Origin: Psychrobacter sp. MF31 | GTDB lineage: Bacteria; Pseudomonadota; Gammaproteobacteria; Pseudomonadales; Moraxellaceae | Direction of reading: 5' to 3' | NCBI RefSeq assembly: GCF_012847335.1 | Contig: NZ_JABBDX010000006.1 | Span: 1-64,000, forward strand | Length of the DNA: 64,000 nt | In this document: piece after piece, positions 49,606-58,159 of the stretch | How the letters are laid out: each line of letters opens with the position of its first letter | How positions within the stretch are numbered: the first letter of the stretch is position 1 | The notes under the pieces: generated by a model | Databases searched by the model: none | What the model saw: the letters and a program-made list of their open reading frames with translations, nothing else | Told to the model about the DNA's origin: nothing | Translations under genes and position numbers: made by a program

Positions 49606-50421
49606 ATGATGAGTGAGTCAAACATTGCTTTGGTTAACGTGCTAAGTAAAACGACTTGGACGCCCAATTTGTTCAGCTTTACGGTCAGCCGTCCCGACAG
49701 CTTTAAATTTACTGCCGGTCAATTTGTTCGCCTTGGCGTCAATCCAAGTAAACTTCGCTATCATATTGAGACAGAAAATGACGCGCCGGATGAGGATATT
49801 TTTCGGGCATATTCGATTGTATCGTCACCCTTTGATGAGGTGCTTGAGTTTTTTTCTATCGTCATTCCCGATGGCGCGTTTACTTCCGAATTGCAACATT
49901 TACAAGTCGGCGATACGCTACTTTTAAATACAACGCCCTTTGGATTTTTAACCCTCGCTCGCTATCAAAAGCCGTTACCAAAAGATTTATGGCTGCTGGC
50001 TACCGGAACGGGACTTGCGCCGTTTTTATCGATGCTGCAAGATTTACAAACGTGGCAGGATTATGAGCATATCGTTTTAGCTTATAGCGCAAGAACTCAA
50101 GACGAGCTTGCTTATTTGGATAAAATTCAAGCCTTACAGGAGGATTTTGGCAGTTTAGTGGACAATCCTGCCAAGCTGATTTTTATCCCCATTGTCACTC
50201 GTGAAAAAATGGCAGGGGCACTCAATGCAAGGCTGCCAAAGTTATTATTAGACGGTAGTCTTGCCAAAGCAGCAGGCGTTGATTTGGAAACCGAATCTGC
50301 GCATATCATGCTTTGTGGCAACCCTGACATGGTTGAGGACACCAAAGAAACCCTTAAATCCATGGGATTTGTCATGAATCGGCGCGGCGAGGGCAATATT
50401 GCTGTCGAAAACTATTGGTAA
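49606..50421 (+). CDS. fpr: Ferredoxin/flavodoxin-NADP(+) reductase
   Basis: A 271-residue FAD enzyme that moves electrons between NADPH and ferredoxin or flavodoxin. FAD-binding RAYSIVSSPFD, NADP-binding TGTGLAPFLSMLQD, MLCGNPDMVEDTKE and the C-terminal VENYW are the Fpr hallmarks. An insertion KLRYHIETENDAPDEDI precedes the FAD motif. AAGG lies four bases before ATG 49606 and a second ATG follows. Its stop is only about 14 bases from the inferred left end of the IS200/IS605 element, which leaves the gene intact. Confidence 0.92.
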   Translation: MMSESNIALVNVLSKTTWTPNLFSFTVSRPDSFKFTAGQFVRLGVNPSKLRYHIETENDAPDEDIFRAYSIVSSPFDEVLEFFSIVIPDGAFTSELQHLQVGDTLLLNTTPFGFLTLARYQKPLPKDLWLLATGTGLAPFLSMLQDLQTWQDYEHIVLAYSARTQDELAYLDKIQALQEDFGSLVDNPAKLIFIPIVTREKMAGALNARLPKLLLDGSLAKAAGVDLETESAHIMLCGNPDMVEDTKETLKSMGFVMNRRGEGNIAVENYW

Positions 50422-50434
50422 ATTCACTTTTTAT

Positions 50435-51674
50435 CTCAACTTGCCGTAAAACCATGCCTCTCTAACCATGGATATAAGGCGACAGCCGTTGACGTTTAAA
50501 GTGGCAATAAGCTTGCTAAGACTCACTAAATCTATCAAAATCAAACCATGAAAACCCTTAAACTCAGGCTTAAAGACAAACACGCCAAGCAGCTTACTCA
50601 ATTAAGCGGTAAGGTTAATTTTGTTTGGAACTACGTCAATGAGTTGAGTTTTAAGCACTTACAGCGAACTGGCAAATTCTTTAGCGCTTACGATTTAGCA
50701 GAATATACCAAAGGCTCAGGTGAATATTTAGGATTGCAATCACAAACCATTCAAGCGGTTAGCGAAACCCATGCCAAAAGCCGAAAGCAGTTTAAAAAAG
50801 CCAAATTAAGATGGCGAACCAACAACCCTAAATCAAGCAAAAAAAGCTTAGGTTGGATACCGTTCAAAAAGAGCGCCATCAAACACCTAGCCACCCGCCA
50901 AAGCGGTAAAAAGGCGCTTAAATCAACCCTTCAATTAAGCTTAGCCAAAGGTCAAAAGCTGATTATTGAGCTTTGGGATAGCTACAATTTAGCATTGTAT
51001 GACCTAAACACCCTTGAGTTGGTTCAAGATGCCAGGGGCAGATGGTACGCTTGCATCACAGTCAAAGCCCAAGCTGACGCCAAAGTCCAAAGCGGCAAAG
51101 GTCAGGTCGGCATTGATTTGGGTTTAAAAGAAGCCGCGACTACCTCAAATGGTGATACCCTCACCGTCAAACAAACTCAAAAATGGGCGGTAAAACTGGC
51201 TACGGCTCAGCGCGCCAAAAACAAAAAGCGCGTCCAAGCCATTCACGCCAAGATTAAAAATACAAGACGAGATTTAATCCATAAATTCACCACGCAACTG
51301 GTTAAAGACAATGCCTTGATTGTGATTGGTAACGTTAAATCAAAACCATTCACAAATAAAAAAACCAAACTAGCTAAATCGACTTATGATGCCAGTTGGT
51401 TTGAGCTTAAACGGCAATTGGACTATAAATGCAAGCATGCAGGTTGCCGTTTTGAGATCGTGAATGAACGATACACTACCCAAACCTGTTCAAGCTGTCG
51501 TCAAATCGGTGACAGCAGCCCTAAAGGGCGTCAGGATCTTGGAATAAGAGAATGGACTTGTGAGTGCGGTGTCACCAATCACCGCGATGTTAATGCGGCA
51601 AAGAACATTCTTGCGGTCGGGCTTGACCGTCTAGCAGTAGGAATCCCCTCTCTTTAGGGAGGGGAGGAAGTCAA
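50435..51674 (+). mobile_element. TnpB-only IS200/IS605-type insertion sequence
   Basis: It contains one TnpB gene (50548-51657) and no Y1 transposase, as in IS1341-group elements. The right end has an 8-bp hairpin CCCCTCTC (51645-51652)/GGGAGGGG (51657-51664) with TTTA loop, then ten bases ending in TCAA (51671-51674), the right cleavage tetranucleotide known from IS608. On the left, CCATG (50452-50456)/CATGG (50467-50471) may be the subterminal hairpin. The left boundary after TTTAT (50430-50434) is inferred because joining 50434 to 51675 restores a sensible stop for the neighbouring gene. No target duplication is expected for this family. It needs a TnpA in trans to move. Confidence 0.65.
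50548..51657 (+). CDS. tnpB: TnpB family RNA-guided nuclease, rearranged RuvC site
   Basis: A 369-residue TnpB/OrfB. TnpBs use an omega RNA from the element's right end to cut the empty donor site. The RuvC-I aspartate is Asp 190 (VGIDLGLKEA) and the RuvC-III aspartate is Asp 347 (NHRDVNAAKNIL). A zinc ribbon is formed by Cys 314, 317, 338 and 340. At the usual RuvC-II glutamate position the sequence is ALIVIGNV, with Gly 261; Glu 307 (VNERYTTQTC) is 46 residues on and could replace it, as described for Fanzors and related TnpBs. ATG 50548 begins MKTLKLRLKDKHA, the usual N terminus of this subgroup; no strong ribosome site is visible. The gene is intact, so activity is possible. Confidence 0.88.
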   Translation: MKTLKLRLKDKHAKQLTQLSGKVNFVWNYVNELSFKHLQRTGKFFSAYDLAEYTKGSGEYLGLQSQTIQAVSETHAKSRKQFKKAKLRWRTNNPKSSKKSLGWIPFKKSAIKHLATRQSGKKALKSTLQLSLAKGQKLIIELWDSYNLALYDLNTLELVQDARGRWYACITVKAQADAKVQSGKGQVGIDLGLKEAATTSNGDTLTVKQTQKWAVKLATAQRAKNKKRVQAIHAKIKNTRRDLIHKFTTQLVKDNALIVIGNVKSKPFTNKKTKLAKSTYDASWFELKRQLDYKCKHAGCRFEIVNERYTTQTCSSCRQIGDSSPKGRQDLGIREWTCECGVTNHRDVNAAKNILAVGLDRLAVGIPSL

Positions 51675-51690
51675 TCTTCGGCAGGTTCGG
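51500..51690 (+). ncRNA. Candidate omega RNA of the IS200/IS605 element
   Basis: By family rule the omega RNA covers the 3' part of tnpB, the right-end hairpin (51645-51664) and about 16-20 bases of flanking host DNA as guide (from 51675). The boundaries here are inferred from position, not from a matched covariance model. Confidence 0.35.
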
Positions 51691-52474
51691 TGGCATCACC
51701 AAGCGGATTGATCGGACCTTTCATCAACTCAGGATCTGGCTCGTCTTTATCGCTAATGATGTCCTCGCCCGTGCTGCCGCCAAGTAAATCGCGGTAGTTA
51801 ATTTGAGTTTTTAAAATAAGTTGGTCTTCAGCAACTTCGCCATCATTGACCTGAACCTTATGCAGCGCACTCATAATCTTGTCATTTTTTTTCAGCCAGC
51901 GGTGAATGTCGAGATAAATGATGTCCTCTTTGGGTCGCGCGATATTGATATAGCTTAAAATTACCCCAAGCGGGTCTTTTTTCAAAACGCTATGATAAAA
52001 CCAAATGGCAAGCTTAATGCCTTGGCGTTTGACAAACGACTCACAGCGCAAATTAAGCACATCCGTATAAGTTAGTTGCCCAAACACAAAGCGCTGAACG
52101 TTGCGGTCTAATTGAACGTGAACGAGGCGAAAATTGCTTGCCACTTCAGCATAAATCCCCACCACGTTAATGGTCGCAAATAGCCGAAACCAATCATCAT
52201 GAAGCTCAACGCGAAGCTCTAAAATTGCTTTGACGTTGTCAGTGACAAATTTTTGTAAGGCATCATTGACGTATTTTTGGGCAACCGGAAGATGAAGCTC
52301 ATCGTCCATTTTGTCCGCCGTTTTTTGATACAGCTGCTTTAACTGGAAGCTTAAACTGTCAAAGCTGCCGGTCAAAGCGTCGCTGATGCGCTGACCAATC
52401 GTTTCAATCGTGTCCTCAATATTTTCAAAATCGCTCAAGGTCTTGTCCTTATTATCAATGTTCACAAGTAGCAT
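51671..52474 (-). CDS. Conserved protein of unknown function, 3' end altered by an IS
   Basis: A 267-residue soluble protein without signal peptide or membrane helix. It is charged and helix-rich at the N terminus (FENIEDTIETIGQRISDAL), with a middle region containing aromatic beta-type stretches (DDWFRLFATINVVGIYAEV and KLAIWFYHSVLKKDPLGVIL) and an acidic, Pro-rich tail (DKDEPDPELMKGPINPLGD). I do not recognise a family; similar unknown proteins may be limited to Moraxellaceae. Its TGA stop (complement of 51671-51673) lies inside the TCAA right end of the adjacent IS element, so the last codon and stop come from the insertion. The loss is probably one residue or less. Confidence 0.65.
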   Translation of the reverse strand: MLLVNIDNKDKTLSDFENIEDTIETIGQRISDALTGSFDSLSFQLKQLYQKTADKMDDELHLPVAQKYVNDALQKFVTDNVKAILELRVELHDDWFRLFATINVVGIYAEVASNFRLVHVQLDRNVQRFVFGQLTYTDVLNLRCESFVKRQGIKLAIWFYHSVLKKDPLGVILSYINIARPKEDIIYLDIHRWLKKNDKIMSALHKVQVNDGEVAEDQLILKTQINYRDLLGGSTGEDIISDKDEPDPELMKGPINPLGDATEPAED

Positions 52475-52650
52475 TATTTTTTGCCATTAAAAGCAGTATA
52501 TAACAAAAATGCTTGCTAATAACCCTCGGCGCCGCTTTGTAGCAAATCTACTAAAGAAGATAACGCGATTGGTGCTAAACTTAAAAATGCTGCTGGTAAA
52601 AAGCCGCTTTAATAGTTTTTAATAATTTTGAAATTCATCAAAGAGTTGGT

Positions 52651-53427
52651 ATGAAAGTTTTAGGATTTGATTGGGATTTGGCGCTGCTTGCCGACAACGC
52701 CGTGATTATTGGCATAAAAATCATCGTCGCCTTACTGATCTTTTTCATTGGGCGCTGGCTTGCCAAAAAATCGGTCGCGTTGGCAAATACGGTGATGTCC
52801 CGAAGTAAGATCGAAGATACGGTAGCAAGCTTTTTAAGCCGATTGCTTTATGGGGTGCTGCTTGTTGTGGTGGTGCTATCGGCGCTCAATCACGTGGGAA
52901 TCCATACCACTTCAATTGCCGCAATTTTGGGTGGCGCGGCAGTTGCCATTGGGCTATCGCTTAAAGATCAGCTGTCAAACTTTGCGGCAGGGATTATGAT
53001 TATCACCTTTCGTCCCTTTGTTTGCGGCGATTACGTTCAGATTAATACCTTTGCCGGCACCATTTCGCAGATTACGTTAATTAATACTCATCTGACTACG
53101 GTGAACAACCACGACATCATCATCCCAAATGGCAGTATTACCACCTCAGCGGTGACCAATTTTACCGCGCTTTCCAATCGCCGCGTCGATATCACCATCA
53201 AAGTGGGCTTTGATAAAAACCTAAAAGCCGCCAAAGCCACCATGCTCAAGCTTGCAAATGATAATGATAAAGCCCTTAAAACGCCTGAGCCTACGGTTCA
53301 AGTGACCAGTTTAGGCGACAGCTCGGTGGAGCTGACCTTAAATGTCTGGTCAACCAATAAGGACTGGTGGGAAATGCAATGTGAGCTGCTTGAAGCGTTG
53401 ACATATGCGCTCAAAGAACCTACTTAA
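52651..53427 (+). CDS. mscS: Small-conductance mechanosensitive channel MscS
   Basis: A 258-residue channel that opens under membrane tension during hypo-osmotic shock. Three helices lie in the first 120 residues; the pore helix shows the Gly/Ala packing pattern (SIAAILGGAAVAIGLSLKDQ then LSNFAAGIMII), followed by the beta domain GDYVQINTFAGTI and HDIIIPNGSITTSAVTNF. The length is near E. coli MscS (286) with a shorter N terminus. AAAGAG lies upstream of ATG 52651. Its gene converges with ybeY nine bases away. Confidence 0.93.
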   Translation: MKVLGFDWDLALLADNAVIIGIKIIVALLIFFIGRWLAKKSVALANTVMSRSKIEDTVASFLSRLLYGVLLVVVVLSALNHVGIHTTSIAAILGGAAVAIGLSLKDQLSNFAAGIMIITFRPFVCGDYVQINTFAGTISQITLINTHLTTVNNHDIIIPNGSITTSAVTNFTALSNRRVDITIKVGFDKNLKAAKATMLKLANDNDKALKTPEPTVQVTSLGDSSVELTLNVWSTNKDWWEMQCELLEALTYALKEPT

Positions 53428-53435
53428 ATGTATGG

Positions 53436-53984
53436 CTATTGATAAGGGTTAGCAATGCCAAGTCGTGCTAAAATGGCAATCTCAAAGCTTTCCATTTCCT
53501 CTTGTTCGGCTTTGCCTAATTCGTGGTCAAAGCCGAGTAGGTGCAACATCCCATGAACCAATAAATGCTGAATATGATCGTCAAGCGTTTTGTGTTGCTC
53601 GGCGGCTTCACGCGCCATCACCTCATGGCAAATGATTAACTCGCCCAGCGGTAGAGCAGGCAGGAGCGCTAAAATGGCTTCGGGAAAATCGCTTGGGTAA
53701 GATAAAATGTTGGTGGCGTAATCCTTGCCGCGAGCTTCTAAATTTAACTGCTGACCTTCCTTAAGATCAGTGATATAAAGATCAAGCATTTTTGGTGCTT
53801 CTAGCCAATTGTCACTATCGGCAAAATAGGGCAGCGTTAACCCGTCTTTTAGCCGCGTGGATATGTCATCAAGGGCGGTTTGAACGACGAGAGAGAGCTT
53901 CTCTTCGCTGTAATAATTTTCTAAAACTGCCTCATCAATATTATCATTAGCGCTTATGGTTAATTCGCAAGAATCATTATTCAT
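53436..53984 (-). CDS. ybeY: Endoribonuclease YbeY
   Basis: A 182-residue zinc-dependent RNase in 16S rRNA maturation and ribosome quality control. The metal site HGMLHLLGFDH is diagnostic, and the conserved arginine-bearing strand appears shifted (NYYSEEKLSLVVQTALDD at the N terminus). AGGA six bases upstream supports ATG 53984; the frame continues upstream to a TTG. It follows the phoH-like gene in the same direction, as in most bacteria, but a terminator hairpin sits between them. Confidence 0.92.
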   Translation of the reverse strand: MNNDSCELTISANDNIDEAVLENYYSEEKLSLVVQTALDDISTRLKDGLTLPYFADSDNWLEAPKMLDLYITDLKEGQQLNLEARGKDYATNILSYPSDFPEAILALLPALPLGELIICHEVMAREAAEQHKTLDDHIQHLLVHGMLHLLGFDHELGKAEQEEMESFEIAILARLGIANPYQ

Positions 53985-54025
53985 AATTGTCCTAAAATTC
54001 AAATGTTAAATGCATCACAATCAGT

Positions 54026-54059
54026 AAAAAACCGGAAAAGCCTTTGCCCTCCGGTTTTT
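54026..54059 (-). terminator. Terminator between the phoH-like gene and ybeY
   Basis: AAAAAACCGGA (54026-54036) pairs with TCCGGTTTTT (54050-54059) around a 13-base loop, with a T run on the minus strand. It lies 25 bases after the phoH-like stop and 42 bases before ybeY, so it may reduce ybeY transcription. Confidence 0.7.
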
Positions 54060-54083
54060 GTTCGACTTAGCTAATAAAGCCGT

Positions 54084-55187
54084 TTACGCTTCCAAATTTG
54101 CCAATCGCGATTGCTCTTGTTCAGCCAAGCGCTCTTGTTTGCGTTTTTCTTTGATTCGTTCTTGTTCTTCGTCAAACTCATCATAAGCTTCAACGATTTT
54201 TTGCACCAAATGATGGCGAACGACGTCTTTGGAGTCAAATTTAGTAATGTGAATCTCGTCAATATCGCTTAAAATCTCCATGGCTTGCGCTAGTCCCGAT
54301 TTAGTACCGCGCGGTAAATCCACTTGAGAAATATCGCCCGTAATCACTGCCCGCGAGCCAAATCCTAACCGCGTTAAGAACATTTTCATTTGTTCAGGGG
54401 TGGTGTTTTGCGCTTCATCCAAAATGACAAACGAGTTGTTGAGCGTCCGACCGCGCATGTAGGCAAGTGGCGCAATCTCAATCTCTTGGCGCTCAATCAT
54501 TTTGCCGACTTTTTCAAAGCCAATCATTTCATAAAGCGCGTCGTAAAGCGGTCGCAAATACGGGTCGATTTTTTGGGTTAAATCGCCGGGTAAAAAGCCC
54601 AATTTTTCACCAGCTTCTACCGCAGGTCGAACCAGCAAAATGCGCTCAATTTCGTTGCGCTCAATCATATCCACGGCGCAAGCAACGGCAAGATACGTTT
54701 TGCCCGTTCCGGCAGGACCAATGCCAAAGCTAATGTCCGAGGTCAAAATATTTTTGACATAGCGCTGCTGATTGCCACCGCGAGGAATGATTTTGCCTTT
54801 TCGCGTCCGCAAGGTAACTGGCGTAAAGTCCTTTGGCTCGTCAAAGTCAGCGCTGTTATTGTCATCATCGTTTTTTGCGGTTGGTGTATTGTCAATCACG
54901 TCGTCATCATCGCGGGCAAGGCTTGATTGAATGATTAAATGCAGCTCTTGCGGGCTGATGTCTTTTGAATTTTGCGCTTCATCGGCAAGCTTATATAAAA
55001 TGCGCTCACCAAGCTCAACGCCGCCTAAATCGCCACTTAAGGTAAAATCGCCATTGCGCTGGCTGATTTTAATATCAAGGCGCTCTTGAAGGTATTTTAA
55101 ATGGTTGTTAAATTCGCCCAAGATGGTTTTGAGGTGCGCTTGGGTCAAATGCTCAAAGGTAACATGGCGGCTTATGGTATCAGTCAA
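54084..55187 (-). CDS. ybeZ: PhoH-like ATPase (YbeZ)
   Basis: A 367-residue P-loop ATPase that works with YbeY in RNA processing. Walker A is GPAGTGKT (157-164), Walker B VILDEAQN, with the family blocks [18 protein letters not shown] and [12 protein letters not shown]. The start is TTG at 55187: AAGGA is nine bases upstream and no ATG is near. An acidic segment ([10 protein letters not shown], then [13 protein letters not shown], residues 91-118) lies before the ATPase core, and the C-terminal tail is a charged [13 protein letters not shown]-type helix. Not the phosphate-regulated PhoH itself. Confidence 0.92.
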   Translation of the reverse strand: MTDTISRHVTFEHLTQAHLKTILGEFNNHLKYLQERLDIKISQRNGDFTLSGDLGGVELGERILYKLADEAQNSKDISPQELHLIIQSSLARDDDDVIDNTPTAKNDDDNNSADFDEPKDFTPVTLRTRKGKIIPRGGNQQRYVKNILTSDISFGIGPAGTGKTYLAVACAVDMIERNEIERILLVRPAVEAGEKLGFLPGDLTQKIDPYLRPLYDALYEMIGFEKVGKMIERQEIEIAPLAYMRGRTLNNSFVILDEAQNTTPEQMKMFLTRLGFGSRAVITGDISQVDLPRGTKSGLAQAMEILSDIDEIHITKFDSKDVVRHHLVQKIVEAYDEFDEEQERIKEKRKQERLAEQEQSRLANLEA

Positions 55188-55508
55188 GCGATTATCCTTC
55201 TTATAGTCAAAATTATAAAAACTCCTGACTTCATTATGGTTGATAGAATTTAAAATTCAAGCCAAATCCCCTGCCAAAGCGCGCTGTTTTTGTATGTTGA
55301 TTGCAACCGCTCGGCAAGCGATTTGAACCGTTTAATGAAACGACACGATGATTTTTGTGCCTGAAGTTTTGTACTTGAGGAGTTAAGTAATCACGACACA
55401 GCTTGGCGCAAAATATTATAAGATGCTTAAAGTTTGATTGCCCTTTTTATGTTAGGGTTTTGCCATTTTTTATTAAATAACGAATTGAATAATGATAAGG
55501 ATAATTTT

Positions 55509-56783
55509 ATGCCAAATGTCAAAAGCTCAACCGCAGCCATTACTGATGAGCACGTATTAATCGTTGGCGGTGGTCATGTGGGGCTATCGTTTGCGCTCAT
55601 GCTGGCTCATCAAGGGATTAAAAGCACCTTGCTTGAAAAAAACCGCTTTCCAGAATTAAGCCCTAATGATGACGGCTTTCAAACGCATTATTTGGACAGC
55701 CGAAACACGGCGCTGTCACGGCGAACGGTGCAAATTTATCAAGAAATTAACCTTTGGGACAACTTGCAAAGCCACGCTTGCCGAATTGACGGCGTTGAAA
55801 TCAGCGAGCAGGGCAGCTTTGGCAAGGCGGCGCTTAATAAAGAAGAAGAGCACGTCGAATCGTTTGGTCAGGTGATGGAAAACGCTTGGCTGGGTCGAAA
55901 GCTGCTTTTGGCGGCAAAAGATAATCCGTTGATTACCTTGATTGATAATGCTCAAGTGACTGATGTGGCGCAAGATAGCGACAGTGTAAGCTTAACTTTT
56001 AGCTATTTTGATGAAACTAACGATCAGCAATTGCAAGGCAGCATTTTGGTCGCTTGCGATGGTCGCGATTCTACCGTTCGTAATATTTTAGGCATTGAAA
56101 CGACAACTTATGATTACGGTCAAACGGCAATCGTTGGCGTGGTCGAAACCGATCAGCCGCACAATCATATTGCCATTGAGCGCTTTAGTCCGGCAGGACC
56201 TTTGGCAGTATTGCCGCTGACGGACGCCGATGGCGATGGCAATCATGAGTTGCAAACCGGTCATCGGCGCTCGGTGGTTTGGGTTTGCCCAAAAGGGGAA
56301 GAAAGCGACTATCTGACCGATGAGGCGCATTTTTTACAGACTTTGCAAGAAGCATTTGGAGATCGCGCCGGCACGTTTTTAAAAGCCGGTCGCCGCGGCG
56401 CTTATCCGCTCACGCGAGTGCTTGCAAAAAGCCAAGTTTTGGGGCGCTGCGTGATTATGGGAAATGCGGCGCACACGTTGCATCCGGTGGCAGGTCAGGG
56501 CTTTAACTTATGCATGCGTGATGCTCACGTTCTTGCCAAAATGCTGGCGCGTCAGGTGCTAAAAGGCGAGGACATTGGTGATAATAATATGCTCAAGCGC
56601 TACGAGCGCGCCCGCCTTGTGGATCAAAAGCGCGTCATTCGCTTTTGTGATGCGGTCGTTCATGGTTTTACCCACCCAAATCCTGCGGTGAAATTGGCGC
56701 GAAATATGGCGCTGATAGCCTTTGATAAATTGCCTCGCGTTAAACCATTGGTTGCCAATTATGCGATGGGGCTTAAGTCTTGA
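55509..56783 (+). CDS. ubiH: UbiH-family FAD monooxygenase of ubiquinone synthesis
   Basis: A 424-residue FAD-dependent aromatic hydroxylase. It shows the FAD motif VLIVGGGHVGLSFALML near residue 17, VACDGRDSTVRN in the middle, and GNAAHTLHPVAGQGFNLCMRD near residue 310. UbiH adds a hydroxyl to the 2-octaprenyl-6-methoxyphenol ring; which ring position this enzyme acts on is inferred from its best overall resemblance. ATG 55509 follows AAGGA; the frame starts further upstream at 55434 without support. It lies 105 bases upstream of a paralogue. Confidence 0.82.
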   Translation: MPNVKSSTAAITDEHVLIVGGGHVGLSFALMLAHQGIKSTLLEKNRFPELSPNDDGFQTHYLDSRNTALSRRTVQIYQEINLWDNLQSHACRIDGVEISEQGSFGKAALNKEEEHVESFGQVMENAWLGRKLLLAAKDNPLITLIDNAQVTDVAQDSDSVSLTFSYFDETNDQQLQGSILVACDGRDSTVRNILGIETTTYDYGQTAIVGVVETDQPHNHIAIERFSPAGPLAVLPLTDADGDGNHELQTGHRRSVVWVCPKGEESDYLTDEAHFLQTLQEAFGDRAGTFLKAGRRGAYPLTRVLAKSQVLGRCVIMGNAAHTLHPVAGQGFNLCMRDAHVLAKMLARQVLKGEDIGDNNMLKRYERARLVDQKRVIRFCDAVVHGFTHPNPAVKLARNMALIAFDKLPRVKPLVANYAMGLKS

Positions 56784-56888
56784 TGGCTTATTTTTTAATG
56801 GTTTATTTTTTAAAATTTTAAAGTCCAATTTTTAAAGCATTGTTTTAACACCCAATTTTAACAGTATCTTTTTTATAAGGATAATTTT

Positions 56889-58142
56889 GTGAGCAAATCA
56901 TCCAGCCAAACTCTTATCATCGGCGGCGGCATCGTTGGCGCAACGTTGGCGTTAAAGCTTGCGCAAAATAAACACCCGGTTACCTTGATTGACGCACGAC
57001 CCAAGTTAAGCGTTGAAGACTGGGATGCCAAACTTGCCAATCGCGATGCAAGAGTTTATGCGTTAAGCCTTGCCAGTATTGAGCTGTTAAAAGCCGTTGG
57101 CGCTTGGGACTATATCGTCACATCTGACCGCAAAGCCGATTATAACCAAATGCAAGTTTGGCAATTAAACGGTATGGGCGAGCTGTTATTTAACGATGAA
57201 GAGGCAAGCGGTTTACTTGGCAGTATGGTTGAGCCGTTTGTAATTGAGTTTGCGCTTTGGCAGCGTTTGCAAGAGGTCGCCGACAGCGGTGATTTAACCT
57301 TAATTTCAGGTCAAAAAGTACAAGCGCTTGATTGGTTAGGAGAAGATAGCGGCTATCGGGTAACGCTTGATGATGGTCAGCAATTTAGCGCGCCGCTGCT
57401 CGTTGGTGCGGACGGTCGCGGCTCGTTTGTGCGCAGGCAAGCAGGGATTGAGATTGATACTTTAGATTATCAGCAAACCGCCATTTGTTGCGCCATTCAA
57501 ACGCAAAAACCGCACAAGGCAACGGCGCGTCAAGCTATGCTTCCTACCGGAACGCTTGCGCTGTTGCCGCTCGCCGATATTATCAATAACGACAAAGCAA
57601 ATCCGCAGCATTGGCAATCTATCGTTTGGAGTTTACCGCGAAATCGGGCGCTTGAGCTACTTGCCGAGCCGCCGCGCGTTCTTGCTGATAAGCTTGCCGC
57701 GGCTTGCCACTATGAGCTTGGCGCGATTGAGACCATTGAGTCCGTCGCCAGCTTTGATTTGACCGCTCAACACGCCAAAAGCTATATCGCGCCCAATTTG
57801 GCATTGATTGGCGATGCTGCCCACGGCGTCCATCCGCTGGCAGGTCAAGGGCTAAATCTAGGAATGTTGGATGTGACCGCCTTATCAAGTCAACTTGAGC
57901 GCGATTTTCAACGTAGCGGCGGCAACGCTTGGGGCAAATGGCAAACGCTCAGCCGTTACGAGCGCGAGCGCCGACCGCATAACAGCATGATGATGCACAG
58001 CTTTTCGATGATTAATTGGCTGTTTGCCGGTGACTTGGCGCAGCTTCGACCCGTTCAGCAGCTTCGCAATGAAGGTATGTATCGCGTTGGCAAAATCAAA
58101 CCGTTAATGCGATTGTTTGCGAAAAAGGCAAGTGGGGTTTAA
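56889..58142 (+). CDS. UbiH-family FAD monooxygenase, paralogue (UbiI/VisC- or UbiF-like)
   Basis: A 417-residue FAD hydroxylase of the same family as the preceding gene. FAD motif TLIIGGGIVGATLALKLAQ, VGADGRGSFVRRQAGI and GDAAHGVHPLAGQGLNLGML are present. Start is GTG 56889. The 14 bases before the start (ATAAGGATAATTTT) are identical to those before the upstream paralogue, which suggests tandem duplication or shared translational control. It probably catalyses another ring hydroxylation of ubiquinone; UbiI or UbiF cannot be told apart here. Confidence 0.82.
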   Translation: MSKSSSQTLIIGGGIVGATLALKLAQNKHPVTLIDARPKLSVEDWDAKLANRDARVYALSLASIELLKAVGAWDYIVTSDRKADYNQMQVWQLNGMGELLFNDEEASGLLGSMVEPFVIEFALWQRLQEVADSGDLTLISGQKVQALDWLGEDSGYRVTLDDGQQFSAPLLVGADGRGSFVRRQAGIEIDTLDYQQTAICCAIQTQKPHKATARQAMLPTGTLALLPLADIINNDKANPQHWQSIVWSLPRNRALELLAEPPRVLADKLAAACHYELGAIETIESVASFDLTAQHAKSYIAPNLALIGDAAHGVHPLAGQGLNLGMLDVTALSSQLERDFQRSGGNAWGKWQTLSRYERERRPHNSMMMHSFSMINWLFAGDLAQLRPVQQLRNEGMYRVGKIKPLMRLFAKKASGV

Positions 58143-58159
58143 CTTAAAAGGACTTTATC

